From Mucilaginibacter defluvii (lineage in GTDB: Bacteria > Bacteroidota > Bacteroidia > Sphingobacteriales > Sphingobacteriaceae): a DNA stretch of 64,000 nt. The translations under genes and the position numbers were made by a program. The notes beneath the pieces are model-generated. The model did no database searches and was not told where the DNA came from. It saw only the letters and a program-made list of their open reading frames with translations. The stretch lies in the NCBI RefSeq assembly GCF_039543225.1, contig NZ_BAABJI010000002.1, positions 124,001-188,000 on the forward strand. Direction: 5' to 3'. Shown piece after piece: positions 8,941 to 17,698 of this stretch. Position 1 is the first letter of the stretch. Each line of letters starts with the position of its first letter.

Positions 8941-9855
8941 ATGAAACGCGTATCAATAATAACGGTCAATTATAATCAAAGTTTGGTTACCCAGGATCTA
9001 TTAGCCTCTATAAGTTCAACAAACGCCTATCCGGCTATTGAAATTATAGTTGTTGATAACGGCAGCGCCGTAAACCCGGTGCCTGAATGGACTTCCCAAT
9101 ATCCGGATGTAAAGTTTATACGCTCTGATAAAAACTTAGGTTTTGCCGGTGGCAATAACATCGGCATTGCCGCTTCAACAGGTGAGTACCTGTTTCTGGT
9201 GAATAACGATACCGAATTTACAGCGGGTTTGGTTGAAACGTTAGTAAAAACGTTGGATGACAATGCTAAAGTTGGTATGGTATCGCCCAAAATACGCTAC
9301 TTTGACCAGCCTGATACGCTGCAATACATGGGCTTTACCGCCATGAATTATTATACCGCCCGCAACGATTCCATCGGCCAGTTTGAGGTTGATGAAGGGC
9401 AATATGATAATTTGACCGGCCCAACAGGGTATGCACATGGTGCGGCAATGATGCTGCGCAGCGAGTGTATTGATAAAGCAGGCTTAATGGCTGACCACTT
9501 TTTTTTATATTATGAAGAACTGGACTGGTGCGACCGTATAAAACGGGCGGGCTACGAAATTTGCTTGAATACGCAAGCGCTAATCTATCACAAGGAGTCG
9601 GTATCAGTAGGGCGGGTGAGCGCGCTTAAGGAGTACTTTATGAACCGCAACCGCATACTATTTATAAGGCGTAATGCGCCGTTTACGGCGCGGATTGTTT
9701 TCTATGTTTTCTTTTTGCTGGTAGTAACGCCCCGTAACATCATCAGGTACATCAAAATCGGCCATGCCGATTTTATTAAATGGCTTTTTAAGGCAATTTG
9801 GTGGAATATTACGCAAAGTAAAAACAGTACTTATTTAGGTTATCCTTTAAAATAA
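8941..9855 (+). CDS. Glycosyltransferase family 2, rhamnosyltransferase-like
   Basis: The 304-residue protein has the WbbL/rhamnosyltransferase-like GT2 layout: VSIITVNYNQS and VVDNGSAV for the nucleotide site, NLGFAGGNNIGIA, VNNDTEF as the metal-binding motif, then FFLYYEELDWCDRIKRAGY with the catalytic acidic residue. A basic, hydrophobic C-terminus (RIVFYVFFLLVVTPRNI) probably associates with the membrane. It is divergent from the partner-switch operon with only 60 bases between starts, so the two units share a very short promoter region. It is followed after 3 bases by another GT2 gene. Confidence 0.88.
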   Translation: MKRVSIITVNYNQSLVTQDLLASISSTNAYPAIEIIVVDNGSAVNPVPEWTSQYPDVKFIRSDKNLGFAGGNNIGIAASTGEYLFLVNNDTEFTAGLVETLVKTLDDNAKVGMVSPKIRYFDQPDTLQYMGFTAMNYYTARNDSIGQFEVDEGQYDNLTGPTGYAHGAAMMLRSECIDKAGLMADHFFLYYEELDWCDRIKRAGYEICLNTQALIYHKESVSVGRVSALKEYFMNRNRILFIRRNAPFTARIVFYVFFLLVVTPRNIIRYIKIGHADFIKWLFKAIWWNITQSKNSTYLGYPLK

Positions 9856-9858
9856 TAT

Positions 9859-11022
9859 ATGATAGTTGCTTTTTGGCTAAGCCTGTTTATAGTTTTTTAT
9901 GCCTTTGTAGGCTATGGCATTGTATTGTTTGTGTTGATAAAAATTAAACGCGTACTCAAAGGCAAGCCTGTTTTGCCCGATGCCGTTAACCTGCCAACCT
10001 GCACACTGGTAATTGCCGCCTATAACGAAGAGCGTTTTATTGCCGAAAAAATACAGAATAGCTTGGAGCTGAACTATCCGGAAGGTAAACTGATGTTTAT
10101 TTTTGTAACCGATGGCTCTACGGATAATACAGCGGCTATCGTTTCAACTTTTCCGCAGGTTAAGTTGATGCATAAGGATGGCCGCAGTGGCAAGATAGCT
10201 GCCGTGCACCGCGCCATGACTGAAGTAACCACAGAGGTAGTGGTATTTACCGATGCCAATACTTTTTTAAATAAAGATGCCATTATAAATATATGCCGCC
10301 ATTATTCCGATAAAAAAGTAGGCGCTGTGGCCGGTGAAAAACGTGTGCATATTGATGAAACCGCAGATGCCACCGCCGGCGAAGGCTTTTACTGGAAATA
10401 TGAGTCGAAGCTTAAAACCTGGGATTCCGAACTGTATTCGGTAGTGGGCGCAGCCGGGGAACTGTTCAGTATACGCCGCGAGTTGTATGTGCCCGTACAG
10501 CCTGATACCATTTTGGATGATTTCATGATTTCTCTATTGGTTACTATTGACGGCTACCGGGTTATTTACGAACCGGATGCCTATGCTACCGAAACGGCAT
10601 CGCAAAACGTAGGGGAGGAGCTTAAACGCAAGATCAGGATAGCTGCGGGCGGCATACAATCAATACTCCGCTTAAAGCCATTATTAAACCCCTTCCGCAA
10701 TTTTGTGTTGAGCTTTCAGTACATCAGCCACCGGGTATTGCGGTGGACGGTAGTACCCTTTTTAATGGTGCTGGCCCTGTTGCTTAATATTATTATTGTT
10801 GCCAACGGAGTATATGGCATTTACCTGTTATTGCTGATAGCACAACTGGGCTTTTACGGCATGGCCTTATCAGGCTTGATACTGGAAGCGAGGGAAATAA
10901 AGGTTAAGATATTTTTTATTCCATACTACTTTTGCATGATGAATTACGCCGTAGTACGTGGTATATTCCGCTATTCGGCAGGCAAGCAAAGCGCCATATG
11001 GGAGAAGGCGAAAAGGCAGTAG
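9859..11022 (+). CDS. Membrane-bound glycosyltransferase family 2
   Basis: The 387-residue protein has an N-terminal helix (FWLSLFIVFYAFVGYGI), a GT-A domain with CTLVIAAYNEERFIAEK, VTDGSTDNTA and VFTDANTFL (DxN in the metal position), and GEELKRKIRIAAGG in place of the usual QxxRW site. Two or three C-terminal helices follow. This resembles processive or cell-surface polysaccharide synthases of the CESA/HAS-like part of GT2, but the missing QxxRW tryptophan suggests a non-processive enzyme. It is translationally close to the preceding GT2 gene (3 bases apart). Confidence 0.85.
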   Translation: MIVAFWLSLFIVFYAFVGYGIVLFVLIKIKRVLKGKPVLPDAVNLPTCTLVIAAYNEERFIAEKIQNSLELNYPEGKLMFIFVTDGSTDNTAAIVSTFPQVKLMHKDGRSGKIAAVHRAMTEVTTEVVVFTDANTFLNKDAIINICRHYSDKKVGAVAGEKRVHIDETADATAGEGFYWKYESKLKTWDSELYSVVGAAGELFSIRRELYVPVQPDTILDDFMISLLVTIDGYRVIYEPDAYATETASQNVGEELKRKIRIAAGGIQSILRLKPLLNPFRNFVLSFQYISHRVLRWTVVPFLMVLALLLNIIIVANGVYGIYLLLLIAQLGFYGMALSGLILEAREIKVKIFFIPYYFCMMNYAVVRGIFRYSAGKQSAIWEKAKRQ

Positions 11023-11036
11023 TTTTGGGGATTGGC

Positions 11037-11150
11037 GGTTAGTGATTCAGTGATTAGTGTAGTAATTGAAATCAACAGAGAAATGCTAAACACTTATAAT
11101 TTATATTAACCTCACCATAACCAATCTCTAGTAACCAACCACTAATCACT
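11037..11150. repeat. Short inverted and direct repeats (AGTGATTAGTG) between two polysaccharide genes
   Basis: The 137-base gap between the GT2 and acyltransferase genes contains GGTTAGTGATTCAGTGATTAGTG-like tandem units starting at 11037. A perfect 11-base inverted repeat pairs AGTGATTAGTG (11049-11059) with CACTAATCACT (11140-11150). The arms could fold into a large hairpin ending 10 bases before the acyltransferase ATG. Similar TTAGTG-type runs occur in intergenic DNA of related bacteria as far as I recall; a genome-wide count would be needed to call it a dispersed family. Confidence 0.5.
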
Positions 11151-11159
11151 TTAAAAACA

Positions 11160-11774
11160 ATGTCCTTAAAAGATAAAATAAAAAATAACCCCAGGCTGAA
11201 AAAACTGGTACACTGGATGCTGATACCGACCGGTGAAGCGCGGCCGCGCCTTTGGGTAAAGTGGTTTGTAAACCCCTTTATCCACAAAAGGGGTAAGGGC
11301 TCAAAGGTGCGTAGCCGTACCCGTATGGATGTGCTGCCATTCAATCAGTTTCAGTTGGGCGCTAACTCAACTATTGAGGATTTCTGTACAATTAATAATG
11401 GTGTTGGCGATGTATCAATCGGCGAAAATTCGCTGATAGGTATGGGTAATGTGATAATAGGGCCGGTAAGTATCGGCAATAACGTAATATTCGCGCAAAA
11501 TATAGTAGTCAGTGGCTTAAACCACGAATATCGCGACGTCAATCAGCCCATACAAGCTCAGAAAATATTGGTAGCGCCGATAGTGGTTGAGGATGATTGC
11601 TGGATAGCCGCCAACTCCGTTATAACATCAGGCGTTACCATCGGCAAGCATAGCGTTATAGCTGCAGGTGCCGTAGTTACCAAGGATATCCCGCCGTACT
11701 CCGTAGCCGTGGGCAACCCCGCCCGAATAATCAAACGTTATGATTTTGAATTAAAGGATTGGGTTAGGGTATAA
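11160..11774 (+). CDS. Hexapeptide-repeat acyltransferase (WcaF/NodL/Cat-like, left-handed beta-helix)
   Basis: The 204-residue protein has repeated [LIV]-G-x4 hexapeptide turns through residues ~80-185, for example IGENSLIGMGNVIIGPVSIG and later IVVEDDCWIAANSVITSGVT. It then ends in IAAGAVVTKDIPPYSVAVGN, the typical closing segment of O-acetyltransferases. A catalytic His lies in GLNHEYRDV. It probably O-acetylates a sugar of the polysaccharide made by its neighbours. The preceding gap carries inverted repeats; the following ~440 bases hold no gene. Confidence 0.88.
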   Translation: MSLKDKIKNNPRLKKLVHWMLIPTGEARPRLWVKWFVNPFIHKRGKGSKVRSRTRMDVLPFNQFQLGANSTIEDFCTINNGVGDVSIGENSLIGMGNVIIGPVSIGNNVIFAQNIVVSGLNHEYRDVNQPIQAQKILVAPIVVEDDCWIAANSVITSGVTIGKHSVIAAGAVVTKDIPPYSVAVGNPARIIKRYDFELKDWVRV

Positions 11775-12213
11775 GCATAGTTCTACCTATCCTGAATTTC
11801 TTTTGAGCGATCAAAAAGAAACAAAAATCGCCGGCTTTTTAATTCTCTATGAAAGTTATTGCTACCACTTTCTACCCGAAAATTAAGAGGCCGGAATTAT
11901 AGGTTATGAGAGTTTTATACTTTTTTCAACTAAATAGATAGGAGCGGCGGCCTGCCGGAAAACCGGGCCAAGGCATATGGCCTGTGCGGCTGAAGGTTTT
12001 TTCCGGCTTGACGTTATTCACACTACCGTTAATTTTTAAGGTGTTCATGAGATCGCTACGCTAAGTATGGTTACTTTGTGTCTAGACGAAGTAACTGGCC
12101 TCTGCGGCCAAGAGCAGGTCAAAGTTAATACGAGCAAAATCTTTCATAGTGATTTTGAAAGAACAGTTCAATACCCGCCCCATTTTTAAGTGACCAAAAA
12201 AACTTGAAAAAGG
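11775..12213. other. Non-coding 439-base gap rich in small inverted repeats
   Basis: No convincing coding frame is seen. Three inverted repeats stand out. First, TTTCTTTTGA pairs with TCAAAAAGAAA around a GCGA loop (11797-11821). Second, GCCGGAAAACC (11954-11964) pairs imperfectly with GGTTTTTTCCGGC (11995-12007), enclosing GGCCA...TGGCC (11967-11983). Third, TGGCC/GGCCA encloses TCTGC near 12100. The region separates two convergent genes (acyltransferase and sugar transferase), so some of this may act in transcript termination. It could also be a dispersed intergenic repeat. Confidence 0.5.
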
Positions 12214-13401
12214 TCACACTTGTTCTTTTTGCAGCAAAGCTGGTATGGTTTTCAAAATCACACGGGCATCATTCCATAAGCTGTGGTGCTCCGCGTAATA
12301 GTTGTCAAGCATCAGGCGTTCTTCTTCGCTCATTTCGGCTTTGCCACGTTTTTCTACCTGCCACAGGCCGGTAATACCCGCCGGGGCGGCAAATCGCAAG
12401 GCATATTTGTCAGTGGTCAGCTTTTCTGCTTCGTATAATGGCAGCGGGCGGTTACCTACAATGCTCATGTCGCCTTTAATAACGTTCCATAACTGCGGTA
12501 ATTCGTCAATACTGGTGTTACGTATAAAATTGCCTATCTTGGTAATACGTGGGTCATTCTTGATCTTAAAGAAGGCCGAATCGCCACCTTCGCGTTTTGA
12601 GCTGATGTACTGTTTTTCGCACCAGGTAACCTTATCAGCATGCAGCGGGAACTGGCATTTACCATATTGGGTACACTCAGCACACAAGTAATTGGTATTG
12701 TCGCTTGCTGACTTTTCCTGCTTGCTTTGCGCGTCAATAGTATATTGGTTAAGATGCTTCAAGTCCTTTATACGTTGATCCGCATTTACATACATCGAGC
12801 GGAACTTGTAGAACTTAAACACATTGTAACCGGTACCCACACGCAGCGAATAATAAAACGCCGGCCCGCGCGACTCCAGTTTGATAGCCAGGTAAATAAT
12901 CAGGAATAGGGGAGACAGTATCAGCAACACACCGCCGGCAAAAACAATATCGAATATGCGCTTGCCAATCGGAATTTTTTTTGGCGAAGGAACTTTTTTA
13001 ACCAGATTGGTTTTAAGTTTGCTCCATTGTGTAAGCGTGAAATTAATGCGCGATTCAACATTCTCAGCAACCAGCGGCTGCCAGAAAACATCAACCACGC
13101 CCGACTCAAGGGCCAGTTTGCGCAGGTTAGCGCTCAGGTGGTTTACCACCAGAAAAAACGGCGGGGCATCCGTACGCGTCTTTTTAATAGTTTCGATAAG
13201 TTGTACGCCACCCGGAGCCAGAATCTCGCTTTTCGAAATTACTGCGGCAATGCTGGTTCCTTTTTCAAGGGCATCGGTAAGTTCCTCGTTATCGTTATAG
13301 CAAATTACATCTTTTACAGGCAGGCTCATGCCTTTAAAAAAGTCAACTAAATTATTGTCGCAATTTACAAGTGCAATTATGCTTCCGTTCGTATCTGACA
13401 T
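12214..13401 (-). CDS. Initiating sugar-phosphate transferase (PglC/WcaJ-type catalytic domain) with N-terminal pseudo-receiver and four-cysteine insertion
   Basis: Three parts are visible in 395 residues. Residues ~7-125 fold-match a response-regulator receiver but lack the active site: the phosphoacceptor position reads VIS56KS, and the K-P motif is FWQP (W107-P109). Residues ~146-172 form the membrane hairpin (KRIFDIVFAGGVLLILSPLF). Residues 173-395 are the catalytic domain, with KFRSM, the D299-E300 dyad in SIDELPQLWNVIKGDMS, and VGNRP. Between KFRSM and DPRITKIG there is an ~80-residue insertion with C240, C243, C249 and C261, possibly a metal site. The enzyme should attach the first sugar phosphate to undecaprenyl phosphate. 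It lies 23 bases downstream of a response-regulator gene. Confidence 0.9.
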   Translation of the reverse strand: MSDTNGSIIALVNCDNNLVDFFKGMSLPVKDVICYNDNEELTDALEKGTSIAAVISKSEILAPGGVQLIETIKKTRTDAPPFFLVVNHLSANLRKLALESGVVDVFWQPLVAENVESRINFTLTQWSKLKTNLVKKVPSPKKIPIGKRIFDIVFAGGVLLILSPLFLIIYLAIKLESRGPAFYYSLRVGTGYNVFKFYKFRSMYVNADQRIKDLKHLNQYTIDAQSKQEKSASDNTNYLCAECTQYGKCQFPLHADKVTWCEKQYISSKREGGDSAFFKIKNDPRITKIGNFIRNTSIDELPQLWNVIKGDMSIVGNRPLPLYEAEKLTTDKYALRFAAPAGITGLWQVEKRGKAEMSEEERLMLDNYYAEHHSLWNDARVILKTIPALLQKEQV

Positions 13402-13424
13402 GACAATTACCTTCCTCTAACTGT

Positions 13425-13826
13425 TTACAATGGCCTCTCAACGCGCCTTAATACTACCCTTATACGTGCAGCAAGCTCTGCAGGGTTAAAAGGTTTTACA
13501 ACAAAATCGTCAGCGCCGCTATCAAGGCACCTGATCCTTTTCTCGGAGCTTTCCTCGCCCGAGAGAATGATGATCGGTATCGATTTAAAAAAGTCGCTCG
13601 CTTTTACCTGTTCAATCAGTTGCAAACCGGTAATTTCGGGCGTGTTGTAGTCTGATAAAATAAGGTTGGGGATATTGCCGTTCTGTAAAAAAGCAAGGGC
13701 TGCCATACCGTTGTCGGTTATTTCAACTTCGTAGGTGGCACTCAAAAACTCGTTCAGAATAATCTGCATGTACGGATCGTCCTCAACAACAAGTATTTTA
13801 ATTTTATTAGTATCAGTAAATGCCAT
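13425..13826 (-). CDS. Stand-alone response regulator (receiver domain only)
   Basis: The 133-residue protein is a single receiver with a complete active site: ILVVEDDP (D16, D17), ILSDYNTPE (phosphoacceptor D59), ILSGEE (S89) and VVKPFNP (K111). It has no output domain. It is upstream of and probably cotranscribed with the sugar transferase that carries a pseudo-receiver. This suggests that the phosphorylated protein could act on the transferase by receiver-receiver contact. The hybrid kinase gene is divergent from it, 223 bases away, and its Hpt domain is a plausible phosphate source. Confidence 0.9.
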   Translation of the reverse strand: MAFTDTNKIKILVVEDDPYMQIILNEFLSATYEVEITDNGMAALAFLQNGNIPNLILSDYNTPEITGLQLIEQVKASDFFKSIPIIILSGEESSEKRIRCLDSGADDFVVKPFNPAELAARIRVVLRRVERPL

Positions 13827-13979
13827 AGGCTTAGCTTGTTTTTTGATTGTTTATAAAAATATCCAACGTTTGTTTATCTGCCAATTAAACTTACATTTAT
13901 TTTCGGTGTAACATTATTACGAAAAATGCAGTATATAGGTTGGCGACTTATTAAATAAATATTTTTCAATACTGTTTTA

Positions 13980-14013
13980 AGTAATTATTAATAGCCGTTT
14001 TGATGTAATTACT
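13980..14013. promoter_or_regulatory. Inverted repeat in the divergent promoter region of regulator and hybrid kinase
   Basis: AGTAATTA (13980-13987) is perfectly repeated in inverse as TAATTACT (14006-14013) with an 18-base spacer, ending 36 bases before the kinase ATG. The whole 223-base gap is A/T rich and has no other gene. A shared operator for both directions is possible, but A/T-rich DNA produces such repeats by chance, so support is weak. Confidence 0.3.
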
Positions 14014-14049
14014 TTAATAGTAACTTAGCTTAACACATTTTGTTGGTTG

Positions 14050-16842
14050 ATGAACGTATCGCACTTTTTTTTTAACGCAGAGCAGCTTGGCCGTTTGTTT
14101 CCTTATTACATATTGATAAGCAATCAGGAGCTAAAAATTGATGCGTGCGGCGCGGCGCTCAGCAACTTTATCACCCTGCCCGAATTCAGTAACTTGGCGC
14201 AATATTTTACTATTGCTGATAAGCCGGGCGATATAATTAACAATCATTACCTTTCATCCCAAATCGGCCGTTCATTAACCTTAACGCCCGCCGGAAAACC
14301 AGGCTTATATATACACGGGCAGCTGGAATATTTAAAGGCTACCGACCAGTTTTTGTTTGCCGGGAACAGTATTACCGGCTTACCTAATGAAAAATCGGGT
14401 AATAATGCCGACCCGGTGCTTAAAAACAAGCTCGACTTTTATTTTGATGTGCTGAATGAAATACCCGGCGAGGTTGTGGTGTTTGATACTTCGCACCGTT
14501 ATATATTTATTAACCAGGCGGCTATACGTGATACCGCTTTGCGTGAGCGGATGATAGGCCTGCGTGATGAGGATTTTTGCTGGCTTACCAACCGGCCCGA
14601 AAGCCTTGCACGGGAACGGCGAGCGCACTTTAACGACGTGATGCAATCGCATAAGTTAAAAACCTGGGAAGAAACCATTATCAACAGGTATGGCGAGGAG
14701 CTTTACAAGCTTCGCCACATGTACCCGGTACTGGATCACCATGGCGAGGTAAAGTTTGTAGTTGGCTACAGCTTTGATATTACCGACCGTAAAAAAGCTG
14801 AAGAGCAGCTGCTTGTGAGTGAAAAGAAATACCGCGAGCAGTACAACTTAAGCCCGGCGCTTATCTATACGCATGATCTTGACGGCAACATACTCTCGGT
14901 AAACCCGGCAATTGCCGATACGCTTGGCTTTGAGCAGGACGAGGTAAACGGTAAAAACATTGCGCAGTACTTGCCTGACACCGATAGCGCTAAGCTCGAG
15001 AAGCTGTACCTGAATAAGCTGAAGGCCAAAGGCCATGCCCGCGGCGTTTTCAGAGCGATGCATAATGACGGTAAAAATATTGTTTATCTGTTTTATCAGA
15101 GTTATGTGGCAGGGGCCGACAGTAATCAGCCCTACATCATTGGTTTTTCGCATGACATTACCGACCGGATCAATATTGAAAAAGAACTCCGTAAGGCGAA
15201 AAATGCGACCCAGAGCGCGGCGCAGGCAAAAAGTATTTTCCTGGCCAATTTGAGCCATGAAATACGTACGCCAATGAATGGAGTGCTCGGCCTGAACAAA
15301 CTCCTCGCAAAAACGCCTTTGAATGAGCAGCAGCAAGGCTATGTTAAGCTTATTGCCGAATCGGCAGATAGTTTATTGGCTATAGTAAATGATCTGCTCG
15401 ACCTGGAAAAAATAACTTCAAACAACCTGGAGTTTGAGAGCCGCCCATATAACATCACCAACAAGCTTAACCGCACGCTGCAGTTATTTCAACTAAAAGC
15501 CCGGCAAAAAAATCTGGAGCTGGTGTTAAAAAACCGCCTGCCCGAAGAGTTTATCGTAATTGGTGACGAATCGCGCTTTATCCAGATATTATCAAACCTG
15601 CTGAGCAATGCCATTAAGTTCACAAAAACGGGAGCTGTAACCGTTTCTTCATCAATGCTTTATAATGCTAACGATAAGGTGTTGCTTGAGTTTACGGTAG
15701 CAGACACGGGCATTGGCATTAGCGACGACCGCTTGCCCTACATTTTCGATCCGTTTATGCTCACTACATCAAATATGGTAAGGCAGCAGGGTGGTACGGG
15801 TATGGGGCTTGCCATTGTGAAAAGCCTGGTTGAAATGCAGGGCGGCCACATCAAGGTAAACAGTAAAGTTAACTCGGGTACCGAGTTTACCTTCAGCCTT
15901 ACCCTAAAAAAGGGGTTGGTATACACGCAGCGTTATAACGGGAATGATAACCAGTACGATCCGGAAAAGCTTAAAGGCAAACGTGTTTTGGTGGCCGAGG
16001 ATGTTGAGTTGAACCTGTTCCTGGTAAAAACGCTGCTAGAGAGCTGGGGATGTGAGGTTGATTCGGCCGAAGATGGTCAGAAAGCCCTTCAAAAGGCCTC
16101 GGTTAATTATTATGATGTTATATTGATGGATATCCAGATGCCGGAGATGGATGGTTTAACCGCCACACGCCAGATCAGGCAGTTGGAGAACCCGCTCTAT
16201 CGCGATGTACCGATTATAGCTCTTACCGCCAACGCGTTAAAGGGCGACGGAAAGTATTACGCTAACGCTGGTATGAATGATTGTGTTACAAAACCATATT
16301 CGGAAGAACATTTATACGAAAAAATAGTTGAAACTATAGCTAAAGACAGAGCGCGGGGGACGGATGCCGTTTTTGCAAAAAATAATCACGTTGTTATTAA
16401 CGACACTTTTGTTAAGGAGATGCCATCACAGCGTGAGGAAGAAAAAAACGCAGATATACCCCCAAATACCCCTATACAAAATACCCCGCTACCCATGGAT
16501 ACCACAGTTAAGTTATACGATCTTTCTATCATCGATAGTATAAGCAAGGGCAACCAGGCTTTTAATAACAAGATGATCAAGATGTTTTGCGATGTAACCG
16601 CGCAGGATTTGAGCAAGATAAAAGAAGCCGCCGCGGTTGGCGACTGGCAAACCGTTGGTTCATTGGCGCACAAGCTAAAATCAACCGTGGGTAATATGGG
16701 AGTGGAGATTTTAAAGGATCCTGTGCGCGACCTTGAAAAACACTCCGCACCAGATCCGCATGCTAAGGTAGCTGAACTCGAAGAAAAACTAATTTTGGTA
16801 AGCAACCAGCTTAAAGCCGATTACCCCGAGGCCTTTCAATAA
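14050..16842 (+). CDS. Hybrid sensor histidine kinase: N-terminal PAS-like, two PAS, HisKA-HATPase, receiver, Hpt
   Basis: The start at ATG 14050 gives 930 residues; an in-frame TTG one codon earlier is unlikely. The N-terminal ~115 residues (AEQLGRLFPYYILISNQELK) resemble the PAS-like domain associated with H-NOX proteins (HNOBA), though without a haem domain. PAS domains follow at ~127-248 and ~255-375. The kinase core has H403 in NLSHEIRTPMNG, the N-box near N516, and the G boxes DTGIGIS and GGTGMGLAIV. The receiver (~644-765) has D694 and K748, and the C-terminal Hpt has H874 in LAHKLKST. No transmembrane helix is seen, so it is probably cytosolic. It encodes a complete phosphorelay and is divergent from the response-regulator/sugar-transferase unit. 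Confidence 0.9.
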   Translation: MNVSHFFFNAEQLGRLFPYYILISNQELKIDACGAALSNFITLPEFSNLAQYFTIADKPGDIINNHYLSSQIGRSLTLTPAGKPGLYIHGQLEYLKATDQFLFAGNSITGLPNEKSGNNADPVLKNKLDFYFDVLNEIPGEVVVFDTSHRYIFINQAAIRDTALRERMIGLRDEDFCWLTNRPESLARERRAHFNDVMQSHKLKTWEETIINRYGEELYKLRHMYPVLDHHGEVKFVVGYSFDITDRKKAEEQLLVSEKKYREQYNLSPALIYTHDLDGNILSVNPAIADTLGFEQDEVNGKNIAQYLPDTDSAKLEKLYLNKLKAKGHARGVFRAMHNDGKNIVYLFYQSYVAGADSNQPYIIGFSHDITDRINIEKELRKAKNATQSAAQAKSIFLANLSHEIRTPMNGVLGLNKLLAKTPLNEQQQGYVKLIAESADSLLAIVNDLLDLEKITSNNLEFESRPYNITNKLNRTLQLFQLKARQKNLELVLKNRLPEEFIVIGDESRFIQILSNLLSNAIKFTKTGAVTVSSSMLYNANDKVLLEFTVADTGIGISDDRLPYIFDPFMLTTSNMVRQQGGTGMGLAIVKSLVEMQGGHIKVNSKVNSGTEFTFSLTLKKGLVYTQRYNGNDNQYDPEKLKGKRVLVAEDVELNLFLVKTLLESWGCEVDSAEDGQKALQKASVNYYDVILMDIQMPEMDGLTATRQIRQLENPLYRDVPIIALTANALKGDGKYYANAGMNDCVTKPYSEEHLYEKIVETIAKDRARGTDAVFAKNNHVVINDTFVKEMPSQREEEKNADIPPNTPIQNTPLPMDTTVKLYDLSIIDSISKGNQAFNNKMIKMFCDVTAQDLSKIKEAAAVGDWQTVGSLAHKLKSTVGNMGVEILKDPVRDLEKHSAPDPHAKVAELEEKLILVSNQLKADYPEAFQ

Positions 16843-16850
16843 GTTAAAGA

Positions 16851-17660
16851 CTATTTAATATTTAAAAGCCGTTTAAGGCGTTTCCAGGTGCCCTTCCAAA
16901 GGCCGCCATCAATTTGTATGCGCCTGTCAGTAGTCCAAACAATAGCGTTTGAGCTTGATACCCGGTGCATTTTGCCAAAGCCTTTACGCGTTAGCTTAAG
17001 TGCCAGGTAGCCATCCTCGTTAGTGCCCGGCGGGTGGTTAAAGCCATCAACCTGAAGCCCCTGCTCCTTACGGAAACCGGAATTGAAGCCGTACACGTTA
17101 ACAGCCTCACTTTTAAATTTGGTGTTATAAAAACGGCTCAGCTCGGCAAACCATTCGTAAAAGTAATAGGTAACACGGCCCGTGCTGCCAATCGGGATAA
17201 AGGAGAATATACCGTAGGTGATAGCGACATCATTATTGTTTACAAGCGGCTTAACCATCTCCTCAATCCAATCCTTTGGGTAAATGGTATCGGCATCGGC
17301 ATTTAAAATATATTTGCCACGTGCCTGGCCCAGGCCACAATTACGGGCGGGTGTAATGCCTTGCGTGGTTTCGAGCACATAGTTAACACCACAGCTTTTA
17401 ATAAGCTGCTCGGTAGCATCTTTGGAGTTATTGTTTACCACCAGTATTTCAACCGGCCATTGCGTAGTGTTGTTGCATAATGATGCCAGTGTTTGCACAA
17501 TGTTCTCTTCCTCATTATAAGCAGGCATTACAACTGATATTAATGGCTCAACATCTTTTGAAAGCTGTTTGTACGCTGAGCGGATACGCTCAAAATTTTC
17601 AGCCGAGTGATCTTTTACCAGATATTGCTTGATGTAGGATGGTATAAAAACTGATTTCAT
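16851..17660 (-). CDS. Glycosyltransferase family 2
   Basis: The 269-residue GT-A protein has an N-terminal ~40-residue extension, then ISVVMPAYNEEENIVQTL, LVVNNNSKDATEQL, GITPARNCGLGQARGKYIL, and the metal motif NADADTIYP. NEDGYLALKLTRKGFG carries the likely catalytic acid. The gene converges on the hybrid kinase (8 bases between stops). It is probably the last sugar-transfer gene of the polysaccharide locus. A perfect palindrome lies 22 bases upstream of its start. Confidence 0.87.
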   Translation of the reverse strand: MKSVFIPSYIKQYLVKDHSAENFERIRSAYKQLSKDVEPLISVVMPAYNEEENIVQTLASLCNNTTQWPVEILVVNNNSKDATEQLIKSCGVNYVLETTQGITPARNCGLGQARGKYILNADADTIYPKDWIEEMVKPLVNNNDVAITYGIFSFIPIGSTGRVTYYFYEWFAELSRFYNTKFKSEAVNVYGFNSGFRKEQGLQVDGFNHPPGTNEDGYLALKLTRKGFGKMHRVSSSNAIVWTTDRRIQIDGGLWKGTWKRLKRLLNIK

Positions 17661-17682
17661 TTACGGGCAACAGTTACATTAT

Positions 17683-17698
17683 GTATAAGCGCTTATAC
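17683..17698. promoter_or_regulatory. Perfect 16-base palindrome upstream of a glycosyltransferase gene
   Basis: GTATAAGCGCTTATAC is its own reverse complement and sits 23-38 bases upstream of the minus-strand GT2 start at 17660. Its half GCGCTTATA recurs at 17725-17733, 36 bases further upstream. The 90-base gap has no gene and is only used as promoter by the GT2 gene, so a repressor or activator site is a plausible reading. No TAnnTTTG box is seen on the minus strand. Confidence 0.4.
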
